From positions 1-10,756 of the forward strand of contig JAITES010000053.1 of NCBI GenBank assembly GCA_031281925.1: a stretch of DNA of 10,756 nt, in the 5' to 3' direction. This stretch comes from Treponema sp. (GTDB lineage: Bacteria; Spirochaetota; Spirochaetia; Treponematales; Breznakiellaceae). Shown one piece after another: positions 1 through 7,468 of this stretch. Position numbers and translations under genes: made by a program. The stretch's first letter is position 1. Each line of letters opens with the position of its first letter. The notes below the pieces were generated by a model. It saw nothing but the letters and a program-made list of their open reading frames with translations, made no database searches and was not told the DNA's origin.

Positions 1-1
1 G

Positions 2-367
2 GGCGGTTTCTGGCGTTCCCTCCAGTCCCTCAGTGTTACTGCGTTGATCACAGGGAGGGAGGAAGTTCTCTCCATGCTCCTTTCAGGCCTTACGCGGCTT
101 TTTCTCGATGCCATCATCATTTCCATGCCTATCCTGGGAACGCTTTTCCTTACTTCGCTGGCGACAGGACTAATATCAAAGGCGGCACCCCAGATCAATA
201 TTCTCTCCGAAGGTTTCCCTATTTCCATAACCGTTGCCTTTCTTTTGATTTTTTTGACCATGCCCTTCATGGTGGAAGCGTTTTCCCGGGTCATTGAAGC
301 AGGATTCAGCGGCGTTCAAACACTGTATACCCAGATTGGTCTGTCGATCGAAGGAGCGGGCCTATGA
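2..367 (+). CDS. fliR: Flagellar export gate protein FliR, C-terminal part (5' end outside window)
   Basis: FliR is an inner-membrane subunit of the FliP/FliQ/FliR core of the flagellar type III export gate. The frame is open from base 2, so only the last 121 residues are present; the family is usually about 260 residues, so the N-terminal half lies upstream. The visible part has the family's C-terminal pattern: a hydrophobic segment (around SMPILGTLFLTSLATGLISK), then the AAPQINIL loop typical of FliR, the GFPISITVAF segment and a last membrane helix (LLIFLTMPFMVEAFS). It ends in TGA at 365-367, whose first two bases belong to the ATG of flhB (ATGA overlap), which suggests translational coupling. 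An in-frame TTG at 44 is not the true start, because the reading frame and FliR-like sequence continue upstream. Identity rests on the APQ-N motif, hydrophobicity and the position directly before flhB and flhA. Confidence 0.9.
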   Translation, partial: GGFWRSLQSLSVTALITGREEVLSMLLSGLTRLFLDAIIISMPILGTLFLTSLATGLISKAAPQINILSEGFPISITVAFLLIFLTMPFMVEAFSRVIEAGFSGVQTLYTQIGLSIEGAGL

Positions 368-1554
368 CTGCGGAAGAGAGGCTCAATAAAGTTGTCCTGA
401 AACTTCAGCCTTCCGCGGCATACATGATCGATCTGCAGTGGTTTGCCGCGGAGGATGAGGGGAGGACTTTTGAGCCTACCGACATCACGATCCGAAGGGC
501 CAGGGAAGAAGGCCGGGTAGCCAAGAGCCAGGAACTTATAGGCGCGCTGGTGCTGCTTTTTCCCGCCTTGATGATTTTTTTTCTGGCTCCGTTCATGGTC
601 AAAACCTGTGTAGAGATGCTGCGTTTTTTCCTTTCCCGTTCCACGGAGCTTGACCCGGCGGAAGACGCTGCCATTGTCGGGGTATTTTTTCATTATTTTG
701 TGCGTCTTACCGCGCCTGTTCTCGCGGCGGCCGTTGCGGCCGCCCTGCTTTCCAATCTTATTCAGGTTGGTTTTCTCTTTACCACAAAACCCCTGGTGCC
801 GGATTTTACCAGGATTCTTCCCCGTTTTGGACAGTACTTCAAACGTACCCTCTTTTCGATAGATGGTATTTTTAACTTTGTAAAGAATATTTTCAAGATG
901 GGCATTATCGGCGGCGTGGCGTTTTTTATCATTTACAGTAACTGGGAAAGACTTGCGCGGCTGCAGACGGTGGAACTCTGGAATGCCGTCAGCCTGGTAG
1001 CTTCCCTGGCGGCCCGGATGATGATCATCAGCGCGCTGCTGCTGCTGCTGCTTTCAATTCCGGATTACCTTTTCCAGCGCTACCGCTACCGGCAAAACCT
1101 GAAGATGTCCCGGCAGGTCTTTATGGAAGAATTGAAAAGTTACGAAGGCGATCCTGAGGTGCAGGCGCAGATCATGCGCCGTTACCGGGCCATGCTTTCC
1201 AATACGATGATCCGCAATGTCCACAATGCCGATGTGGTTATTACCAATCCTACCCACTTTGCCGTAGCCCTGGAGTACCATGCGGAGCGCATGGATTATC
1301 CCATGATCAGCGCCAAGGGGGAGGATGGAGAGGCCCTTCTTATCCGCAGGATTGCCCGTGATAACGGCGTACCGGTTGTGGAAGAACCGCCCCTTGCGCG
1401 GGCCCTTTATGCAGGCGCCGAAGTGGGAGATACGATACCGAACAGGTATATAAGCCTTGTGGCAAAGGTATACCTCATGGTTCAGGGCATTAACGAAAAG
1501 AGACGCCGGGCGGACAATGCCGGAACAAACAGAGAGGAGATGAACAATGGCTGA
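364..1554 (+). CDS. flhB: Flagellar export switch protein FlhB
   Basis: FlhB (396 residues) is the membrane subunit that switches flagellar export from rod/hook to filament substrates. Its cytoplasmic domain cleaves itself between Asn and Pro of an NPTH motif. That motif is intact here at residues 295-298 (VVITNPTHFAVAL). Before it lie the conserved MSRQ...EEL...EGDPEVQAQI stretch (about 248-270) and about four membrane segments (roughly 58-78, 107-133, 178-192, 213-233). The conserved N-terminal block LQWFAAEDEGRTFEPTD...RRAREEGRVAKSQE begins at residue 24. AAGGAG at 351-356 sits 7 bases before ATG 364 and supports this start, which gives a tail of about 20 residues before the family block; ATG 424 (residue 21) is a possible shorter start. 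The 3' end overlaps flhA by 8 bases. The C-terminal tail after about residue 378 is charged and probably disordered. Confidence 0.97.
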   Translation: MTAEERLNKVVLKLQPSAAYMIDLQWFAAEDEGRTFEPTDITIRRAREEGRVAKSQELIGALVLLFPALMIFFLAPFMVKTCVEMLRFFLSRSTELDPAEDAAIVGVFFHYFVRLTAPVLAAAVAAALLSNLIQVGFLFTTKPLVPDFTRILPRFGQYFKRTLFSIDGIFNFVKNIFKMGIIGGVAFFIIYSNWERLARLQTVELWNAVSLVASLAARMMIISALLLLLLSIPDYLFQRYRYRQNLKMSRQVFMEELKSYEGDPEVQAQIMRRYRAMLSNTMIRNVHNADVVITNPTHFAVALEYHAERMDYPMISAKGEDGEALLIRRIARDNGVPVVEEPPLARALYAGAEVGDTIPNRYISLVAKVYLMVQGINEKRRRADNAGTNREEMNNG

Positions 1555-3673
1555 TGTGCCTGTACAGAATTCCGCGCCGGCCGGTTTGGCCGGAGGTCTC
1601 CAGCAATTTATCATGCCCCTGTCCGTGGTGGTAGTGGTAGTGATGATGATAGTCCCCATGCCGACAGTATTGCTGGACATGTTCATGGCAATGAACCTGA
1701 TGCTGGCCCTGGTTATCCTCCTTACGGTGCTCTATGTCAAAAAGGCTTCCGACTTTACCGTCTTTCCGACCATGCTGCTTTTGTTAACGGTTTTCGGCCT
1801 GGCCCTTAACATTTCTTCCACACGGCTCATCCTTACCCGGGGCGATCGTTTTGACGGCCGGATGATCCGGGCCTTTTCCAGCTTTGTTGTCGGTTCGGGA
1901 AATACGGAAGGCCTGGTTGTAGGATTCGTGATCTTTATCGTTATCATAGCGGTCCAGGTGCTGGTAATCACCAAGGGCTCAACCAGGATCTCCGAAGTGG
2001 CCGCCCGCTTCGCCCTGGATTCCATGAACCCCAAGCAGATGAACATAGAAAGCCAGCTTAACCAGGGCTACATTACCGAACAGGAGGCAAAAGCCCAGTC
2101 AAACGAACTCAGGCAGGAACTGGATTTCTACAGCCGCATGGACGGCGCCAGTAAATTTATTCAGGGCAATGTCCAGGTTGGGATCTTTATTACGGCGGTC
2201 AACATCCTGGGAGGCATCATCGTCGGCTCCGCCGTTCACGGAGAAAGACTTTCCAATGCGGTGAGCACCTATATTGCCTTCTCCATAGGCGACGGCCTTC
2301 TTACCCAGCTTCCCGCAATTCTTATTTCTACCGCGACAGGCATCATGATGGCCCGATCCATGAGCAACAATGCTCTGGACAAGGACATTGCCGATACCTT
2401 CAAAAGGGAATGGCGAATCTACATGGTGGCGGCTTCGGTACTCCTCCTGTTTTCATTCCTTCCCGGTTTCCCCTGGTATATACTGATCCCTCTTGCCGCA
2501 CTTATGTTCCTCCTTGCAGCGCGGCTCCGGACTGCCAAACGGCGGGAGGCCAGCGCGGGAGCCGCCATGGCAAAGGCCGGAGAAAAAGCCAAAAAATCCG
2601 CCGAGGAAACAGGAGATCTGCCGCCGGTACTGCCCCTGGACGATATTTCCCTGGAGATCGGCTACAGCCTTGTGCCTCTTGTTGACAGGAATAACAGTGT
2701 GGAACTTCTTGAACGGATCAAACGTGTCCGCAGAGAATCCGCGCTGGAACTGGGGCTGGTTATTCCCAAGATCAGGATCATTGACAGTCTTATGCTTGAG
2801 CCTTCGGAATACTGTTTCAAGATCAAAGGCGTCGATGTGGGACGGGGCAAGATCAGAATCGGTTTTTTCCTCTGTATTAATCCGGGAACGGCAAGCACGG
2901 AAATTGCCGGTGAAAAAACCATAGATCCCGCATTCGGTCTTCCCGCGGTGTGGGTCAGGGAATCCCAGCGGGATGAAGCGGAACGTTCAGGCTACACGGT
3001 GGTTGATCCGCCCACCATTATCGCTACACATCTGCAGGCGATTATTCGTCACCATGCGGCGGATCTTTTGGGTTACCAGGAAACCCAGCAGATTCTCGAT
3101 GAACTCAGGAAAAATTATCCTGCCGTCGTGGAAGCCGTTCTTGCAACCCAGCTTAACCAGAAGGAAGGACTTACCCTGGGACGGATACAGAAGGTGCTGC
3201 AGGGTCTTCTGAGGGAACAGGTTTCCATACGGAATCTGGTTTCGATCATGGAGGCCATGGCGGATTTTGCCCCTCTTACCAAAGACGTCTGGTTCCTTGT
3301 GGAGAAATGCCGTCAGGCTCTGGCCGGGCAGATCTGCAGCCAGTTTGCCGATGAAAACCGGCGGATCAGGGTTCTTACCATTGAAAATAGCCTTGAAGAG
3401 GAGATTCTGAAAAGCAGGGTTGAGACCAGTTCGGGAGAATCAATCGCCGTCATGGATCCGGCAAAACACAGGGACTGGATCAAGGCCCTCTCAAAGTCGG
3501 TAACGGCAGTACAGCAGCAGCATTGGGTTCCTGTACTTCTCTGTTCAGAATCGATACGGCATCTGGTACGGTCTTCCTGCGAACGGGAACTGCCCCAGTT
3601 GGCTGTTCTTTCGGTTCATGAGATTGCTTCGGATTTTACGGTGGAATCCGTAGGTACTATCCGAATTGAGTAG
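1547..3673 (+). CDS. flhA: Flagellar export gate protein FlhA
   Basis: FlhA is the largest export-gate subunit. It forms a nonameric ring and takes part in proton-driven export and chaperone-substrate docking. At 708 residues it has normal family length. The N-terminal half carries about eight hydrophobic segments (about 22-43, 46-64, 71-92, 112-142, 207-232, 243-268, 291-306, 310-326). The cytoplasmic loop between segments 4 and 5 has the conserved RISEVAARFALDSM (147-160), the AEx-type region and MDGASKF (198-204). The Asp in that last motif corresponds, from family knowledge, to the Asp required for export in Salmonella. A charged linker rich in Ala and Lys (328-358) leads to the soluble FlhA-C domain (about 360-708), with IRIIDSL, GYSLVPLVD and the THL...RHHAADLLGYQETQQ segment (494-515). 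GAGGAG at 1534-1539 lies 7 bases before ATG 1547. The gene overlaps flhB by 8 bases. Confidence 0.97.
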   Translation: MADVPVQNSAPAGLAGGLQQFIMPLSVVVVVVMMIVPMPTVLLDMFMAMNLMLALVILLTVLYVKKASDFTVFPTMLLLLTVFGLALNISSTRLILTRGDRFDGRMIRAFSSFVVGSGNTEGLVVGFVIFIVIIAVQVLVITKGSTRISEVAARFALDSMNPKQMNIESQLNQGYITEQEAKAQSNELRQELDFYSRMDGASKFIQGNVQVGIFITAVNILGGIIVGSAVHGERLSNAVSTYIAFSIGDGLLTQLPAILISTATGIMMARSMSNNALDKDIADTFKREWRIYMVAASVLLLFSFLPGFPWYILIPLAALMFLLAARLRTAKRREASAGAAMAKAGEKAKKSAEETGDLPPVLPLDDISLEIGYSLVPLVDRNNSVELLERIKRVRRESALELGLVIPKIRIIDSLMLEPSEYCFKIKGVDVGRGKIRIGFFLCINPGTASTEIAGEKTIDPAFGLPAVWVRESQRDEAERSGYTVVDPPTIIATHLQAIIRHHAADLLGYQETQQILDELRKNYPAVVEAVLATQLNQKEGLTLGRIQKVLQGLLREQVSIRNLVSIMEAMADFAPLTKDVWFLVEKCRQALAGQICSQFADENRRIRVLTIENSLEEEILKSRVETSSGESIAVMDPAKHRDWIKALSKSVTAVQQQHWVPVLLCSESIRHLVRSSCERELPQLAVLSVHEIASDFTVESVGTIRIE

Positions 3674-3685
3674 CGGAGGGGAAAT

Positions 3686-5020
3686 ATGCTTACCTACGTG
3701 GAACAGGGACGCGATCTGGATGAGTGCTTCAAAAAAATCCGGCGCCGGTTTGGGGATAAACGGGTACAGGTACTGGAACAGCGCTTTGTTACAGAAGGAG
3801 GATTACTGGGGCTGTTCCCCAGAGAACTGCTGGAAGTAAAGTATTGCCTTTTAAGCGACGGCAGGAGTAATCCCTTTTCCGCAATGGCAGGCAGCCGTTC
3901 AAGTCCTGCCCCCTACCAGGGCTACACAGGCGCTCTTTCCACAGGCGCAGGAGGTCCTCTTATACCCCCCGGCATCCCGTCTGGCAGCAGTACTGTTACT
4001 GCCACCGGACAGTCGCTCAGGGGGAATGACGAGGAAGAAAAGAGGAAGATTCTCGCATCCGCCGGCAAGGATCCTGCCATCCTGCAGGTTCTAAGCGAGG
4101 TGCGCAATATCAAGGAAATACTCGACACCGCCAATGCTTCAGAGAAGGCCGATGAACATCCTTCACTCCGGCGCCTTGCCGAGGTACTCAAGGGCAACGA
4201 TTTTTCTTCTGTCTTTACCAATTCAATTCTGGAACGGGCCAGGAAGGAACTGTCCCTGGAAACCCTCGATAATTACGAAGAGGTTCAGGACAGGACGCTG
4301 GAATGGATCGGAGAGAGGATCGGTATCCATGAGGAAAACCAGTTCCACAGGCGTCCCCGAATCATGGTACTCGTCGGCCCTACGGGAGTGGGCAAGACCA
4401 GTACCATTGCCAAACTGGCGGCCTTCTACGGTACCGACCGGGCGGGACGCAAACCCCAGACAATCAAAATTATTACCATTGATGCTTTCAAGGTTGGGGC
4501 CAGGGCCCAGATAGAAACTTTTGGAAACTATATGGGAATTTCCGTAGAGATGGTGGACAACTACGACGACCTCCGCAGGGTTGTTGCCCTTTCTTCTACC
4601 GGCGCCGATATGATCCTGATCGATACCATCGGCAAGAGTCCCCGTGATTCAAAAAAACTGGGGGAGATGCATCAGATTCTCTCCGCGCTGGGGCCTCATG
4701 CAGAAGTGCATCTCGTTATTGCGGCTACCACCAAGGCAAGCGATATTGAAATTATCCTGCAGCAGTTTGAGCCTTTCAATTTTCAGGCGGTAATCATTAC
4801 AAAACTGGATGAAACATACAGGCTGGGTAATGTGATAAGTGTACTTGCCGATAAAGGAAAGAGTATATCGTATATTACAGACGGGCAGAAAGTTCCGCGG
4901 GATATACAGATCGCCCATGCGCTCAGGTTTCTCAGCTGCCTTGACGACTTTACCGTAAACCGGGAAAAACTTGAGAAGCGCTTCCCCTGTGATGAAAGCA
5001 AAATGATTCGATGGAGATAA
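3686..5020 (+). CDS. flhF: Flagellar biosynthesis SRP-type GTPase FlhF
   Basis: FlhF is the third SRP-family GTPase, after Ffh and FtsY. It marks the site of flagellar assembly and its GTPase is stimulated by FlhG. The protein (444 residues) has an N-terminal small domain (1-53, ending GGLLGLFPRELLEVKY). A Ser/Gly/Pro-rich linker follows (about 58-112), then a helical N domain (about 115-222) and the G domain. The G domain shows GPTGVGKTST (231-240, G1), TIDAFKVGARAQ (264-275), a G3-like DTIGKSPRD (313-321), TKLDET (372-377, G4) and GQKVPRDI (400-407). The G3 motif is unusual: many relatives read DTAGR. GGAGGGG at 3675-3681 precedes ATG 3686 by 4 bases, and flhA ends 12 bases upstream. flhG overlaps the 3' end. 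Family assignment is firm. The role in placing flagella at cell ends is inferred from FlhF elsewhere. Confidence 0.96.
   Translation: MLTYVEQGRDLDECFKKIRRRFGDKRVQVLEQRFVTEGGLLGLFPRELLEVKYCLLSDGRSNPFSAMAGSRSSPAPYQGYTGALSTGAGGPLIPPGIPSGSSTVTATGQSLRGNDEEEKRKILASAGKDPAILQVLSEVRNIKEILDTANASEKADEHPSLRRLAEVLKGNDFSSVFTNSILERARKELSLETLDNYEEVQDRTLEWIGERIGIHEENQFHRRPRIMVLVGPTGVGKTSTIAKLAAFYGTDRAGRKPQTIKIITIDAFKVGARAQIETFGNYMGISVEMVDNYDDLRRVVALSSTGADMILIDTIGKSPRDSKKLGEMHQILSALGPHAEVHLVIAATTKASDIEIILQQFEPFNFQAVIITKLDETYRLGNVISVLADKGKSISYITDGQKVPRDIQIAHALRFLSCLDDFTVNREKLEKRFPCDESKMIRWR
4828..4854 (+). promoter_or_regulatory. Possible sigma-28 promoter inside flhF (weak candidate)
   Basis: TAAT at 4828-4831 is followed after exactly 15 bases by GCCGATAA at 4847-4854. 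This matches the classic sigma-28 consensus TAAA-N15-GCCGATAA except for one base in the -35. It would feed flhG, the unknown membrane gene and fliA, giving FliA a way to boost its own gene. Against it, the -10 bases encode Ala-Asp-Lys of FlhF, so coding constraint may explain them, and GCCGATAA also occurs twice on the other strand without a matching -35. Confidence 0.2.
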
Positions 5021-5022
5021 TG

Positions 5023-5946
5023 ATGGAAGATCAGGCTGAAGAACTGAGGAAGATGATGGCTCAAAGTAAAGGTTCTCCCGCAAAGGGGCATTCCGGCGCC
5101 TCTGGCCGGGAAAAGCCGGAAATGCGGAACAATGCCGCCGCTCCGGCAAAAAAAGCCAGGATAATAACCGTTACCTCGGGCAAGGGCGGGGTAGGGAAGA
5201 CTAACCTTTCGGTAAACATGGCTCTGGCCTATGCCCGGCTTGGAAAAAAGGTAGTGGTTATGGATGCGGATCTGGGACTTGCCAATGTAAATGTCATGCT
5301 GGACATGACTCCCAAGTACAATCTCTACCATGTTATCCGCAAGCAGAAAACCATGCGGGAGATCATGGTGGAATCCCCCTACGGCATTTTTATCGTGGCC
5401 GGCGCTTCGGGCTTTTCCCAGATCGCCAACCTTTCGGAAGATGAACGGCAGAATTTCATCACCGAGTTGGACACACTCAGTACGGCGGACATCATCATTA
5501 TTGATACCAGCGCGGGGGTTTCAAGTAACGTACTGGACTTTATCGCCGCCGCAGACGATGCCGTGATCATCACCACCCCGGAACCGACCGCCATTACCGA
5601 CGCCTATGGCATCATCAAGATCATTGCAACCGAGTATGAAAATCTCAATATGGGACTTAAACTGGTGGTAAACCGGGTAAAAGGGGTAGGGGACGCCATG
5701 AAGGTTTCCGACAGGATGATAAAGACCGCAGGGCAGTTCCTCAACCTGAAGGTGGATTATCTGGGCTTCATCTATGATGATCCTGAGGTGAGCAAGGCAG
5801 TGCTCAGACAGAAACCCTTTATGGTTACCGATCCCCGCTGCAAGGCTTCCCAGTGTGTGCAGCATATTGTTGCCCGGATGGATAATGCCGGCTTCAAGGA
5901 AGCAGGGGGCTTTGGAGCCATGATGCGCCGGCTATTCGGCGCTTAA
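5023..5946 (+). CDS. flhG: MinD-like ATPase FlhG (FleN/YlxH), partner of FlhF
   Basis: FlhG is a MinD/ParA-type ATPase that limits flagellar number and activates the FlhF GTPase. Counting from ATG 5023 (307 residues), the protein begins MEDQAEELRKMM. This contains the DQAxxLR motif (3-9), known in this family as the FlhF-activating helix. A short linker leads to the deviant Walker A KGGVGKT (54-60), DADLGLANVNVMLD (81-94), the Walker B-type IIIIDTSAG (157-165) and TTPEPTAITDAYG (184-196). The C terminus GFGAMMRRLFG (296-306) looks like a MinD-type amphipathic membrane helix. In-frame ATGs at 5011 and 5020 are alternatives. I prefer 5023 because GGAG at 5013-5016 is then 6 bases away and the protein starts just before DQAxxLR. 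With this start the gene begins 2 bases after the flhF stop; from 5011 it would overlap by 10. Confidence 0.95.
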   Translation: MEDQAEELRKMMAQSKGSPAKGHSGASGREKPEMRNNAAAPAKKARIITVTSGKGGVGKTNLSVNMALAYARLGKKVVVMDADLGLANVNVMLDMTPKYNLYHVIRKQKTMREIMVESPYGIFIVAGASGFSQIANLSEDERQNFITELDTLSTADIIIIDTSAGVSSNVLDFIAAADDAVIITTPEPTAITDAYGIIKIIATEYENLNMGLKLVVNRVKGVGDAMKVSDRMIKTAGQFLNLKVDYLGFIYDDPEVSKAVLRQKPFMVTDPRCKASQCVQHIVARMDNAGFKEAGGFGAMMRRLFGA

Positions 5947-5957
5947 CAGGACTTTTT

Positions 5958-6659
5958 ATGGTAAACATAAGAAATTGCGCCATTGCCGCCGTTATCGGCT
6001 TCGTTCTTTCCCTTCTTGTGGGCCTGGTTTCCGGAGCGGCCCTTTTTGTTGTGCTTTTCAGGGCCTTGATTTTTGCCGTAGTCTTCTTTGTCCTGGGCGC
6101 AGCCATTCAATTCCTTGTCGGAAACTATGTCCCCGAGATTCTGGAGGGAGACGATTTTGATACGGATGAACCTGTTGGAGACAATCAGGCCATGGGCAGC
6201 CGGGTTAACATGACCGTCGGGGATGATGAAGAAGCCGCCGTCCCCAAAATGTACCGGGACAGGGGAGAAGGCGACGAGGTGGGCGACATAGGCGATCTTG
6301 TAAGAGGTGTAGATCAAAAAGCCAAAGCTGATTATACTATAAAAGAGGCGGTTTTTCATGAGGCTGAAGCTCCGGAACCCAGGGTTACCGCCAGGAGGCA
6401 GGAGTCTCCGATCTCTCCGCCGGATGCTGATTTTGTTCCGGTAGTGGAAACGGTGGATGTATTGCCGGATCTTGATTCAATGGCCGGTTCTTTCCTCTCA
6501 TCCGATGGAAAGGAAATGGCGGAAGGCGCTGTTGACAGCGCTCCGGCGTCTGTTTTGACGCCGAAACGGAGTTCCGGAGGGAAATCCGTGAACCCGGGCG
6601 GTGACTTTAACCCCAAGGAGCTGGCCCAGGCCATCAGAACCAAACTGAACAAGGATTAA
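5958..6659 (+). CDS. Two-helix membrane protein with long acidic cytoplasmic tail, function unknown
   Basis: I do not recognise a named family. The 233-residue product starts with a short MVNIRN head, then two hydrophobic helices (about 7-29 and 33-56) joined by a very short turn around Arg35, which suggests a hairpin in the inner membrane. Residues 60-205 are rich in Asp, Glu, Pro and Ser and look disordered. The last stretch, DFNPKELAQAIRTKLNKD (216-233), is the most ordered part and looks like a short helix that could bind a partner. By the positive-inside rule both ends should be cytoplasmic. AGGA at 5948-5951 lies 6 bases before ATG 5958. The gene sits between flhG and fliA, with gaps of 11 and 3 bases, so it is co-transcribed with genes for flagellar number and late-gene control. 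An accessory role in flagellar placement or export is a guess from position only. Confidence 0.85.
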   Translation: MVNIRNCAIAAVIGFVLSLLVGLVSGAALFVVLFRALIFAVVFFVLGAAIQFLVGNYVPEILEGDDFDTDEPVGDNQAMGSRVNMTVGDDEEAAVPKMYRDRGEGDEVGDIGDLVRGVDQKAKADYTIKEAVFHEAEAPEPRVTARRQESPISPPDADFVPVVETVDVLPDLDSMAGSFLSSDGKEMAEGAVDSAPASVLTPKRSSGGKSVNPGGDFNPKELAQAIRTKLNKD

Positions 6660-6662
6660 CGG

Positions 6663-7460
6663 ATGGGAATGGCAAGTAAAGAGCCCATGGATGAAAAAGT
6701 CGAAGAGCGGCTCTGGTTGGAATACCGGCGGACAAAGGATCAGAAGATACGGGAGACTTTTGTCATTCAATACTCCCCCCTGGTTAAATTTGTTGCCGGT
6801 AAAGTCGCCGTAGGGATGCCGCACAATGTGGAATTTGACGATCTTGTGGGTTTCGGTTCCATCGGGCTTCTTGACGCCATTGATAAATACGATCCCGACC
6901 GGGGTGTTAAATTCAAAACCTACGCGGTTACCAGGATTCGGGGAGCCATATTTGATGAACTGCGTCAGATAGACTGGGTACCCCGCTCGGTACGCAAGAA
7001 AGCCAAGGAACTTGAAGAAACCGTAGCCAATCTGGAATCCCAGATGGGTAGAATTGCCACGGATCAGGAGATTGCCTCCTCCATGGGCCTTGATGACGAA
7101 GAGTATTCCAAAACCGTCATGAAAATATCCGCTACTTCGATTGTTTCCCTCAATGAGGTGTGGTCAGGAGTGGATGAAAACGAAAAAAATTCCATAGGCG
7201 ACACCATAGAATCGCCGATAAGCCTCCATCCCGACGTAATGGTAGAAAAAGAAGAGATACGCCGGGTGATCATCGATGCCATCAGGGAACTTCCTGAAAA
7301 AGAAAAACAGATCCTCGTCCTCTATTGGTATGAAGATCTTACCCTTAAAGAAATCGGGGAAGTAATGAAAGTTACCGAATCCCGTGTATCCCAGCTTCAT
7401 TCCAAGGCCATGCTCCGTCTCCGGGCCAAACTCACCAATGTCAGAAAAGGTATCATGTAG
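6663..7460 (+). CDS. fliA: RNA polymerase sigma-28 factor, flagellar (FliA/WhiG/SigD family)
   Basis: FliA directs RNA polymerase to late flagellar and chemotaxis promoters. The 265-residue protein has normal family length and a complete sigma-28 layout. Region 2 covers about 30-118, including FVIQYSPLVKFVAGKV, EFDDLVGFGSIGLLDAIDKYDP (57-78), KFKTYAVTRIRGAIFDELR (83-101) and the family-typical DWVPRSVR (104-111). Region 3 covers about 112-168 and ends in SIVSLNEVW. Region 4 covers about 206-257, with RELPEKEKQILVLYWYED and the helix-turn-helix LKEIGEVMKVTESRVSQLHS. AAGGA at 6651-6655 stands 7 bases before ATG 6663; Met3 (6669) is a possible start. The gene follows the membrane protein after 3 bases and precedes fapA by 8. 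No anti-sigma factor (FlgM) is visible in the window. SigD of Bacillus sits in a similar operon position after flhF and flhG. Confidence 0.95.
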   Translation: MGMASKEPMDEKVEERLWLEYRRTKDQKIRETFVIQYSPLVKFVAGKVAVGMPHNVEFDDLVGFGSIGLLDAIDKYDPDRGVKFKTYAVTRIRGAIFDELRQIDWVPRSVRKKAKELEETVANLESQMGRIATDQEIASSMGLDDEEYSKTVMKISATSIVSLNEVWSGVDENEKNSIGDTIESPISLHPDVMVEKEEIRRVIIDAIRELPEKEKQILVLYWYEDLTLKEIGEVMKVTESRVSQLHSKAMLRLRAKLTNVRKGIM

Positions 7461-7468
7461 GAGAGTTC

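Noticed and set aside
1054..1686. 210-codon open frame on the minus strand across flhB/flhA
   Set aside because: It lies opposite well-identified flhB and flhA sequence, has a His/Thr-rich start (TTTTTT-type run from the Val repeat of FlhA) and no family resemblance; it is a shadow of the coding strand.
4649..5331. Two overlapping minus-strand open frames (166 and 182 codons) across flhF/flhG
   Set aside because: They cover conserved GTPase and ATPase motifs of the + strand genes, lack a ribosome binding site and look like no known protein.
5992..5999. Minus-strand GCCGATAA, a sigma-28 -10 box
   Set aside because: The position 15 bases upstream on that strand reads CAAG, not TAAA, and no minus-strand gene follows. 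The same holds for the copy at 905-912, whose -35 position reads TGAT.
6328..6344. AT-rich TATACT/TATAAA inside the unknown membrane gene, a possible promoter for fliA
   Set aside because: No credible -35 box lies at 16-18 bases upstream.
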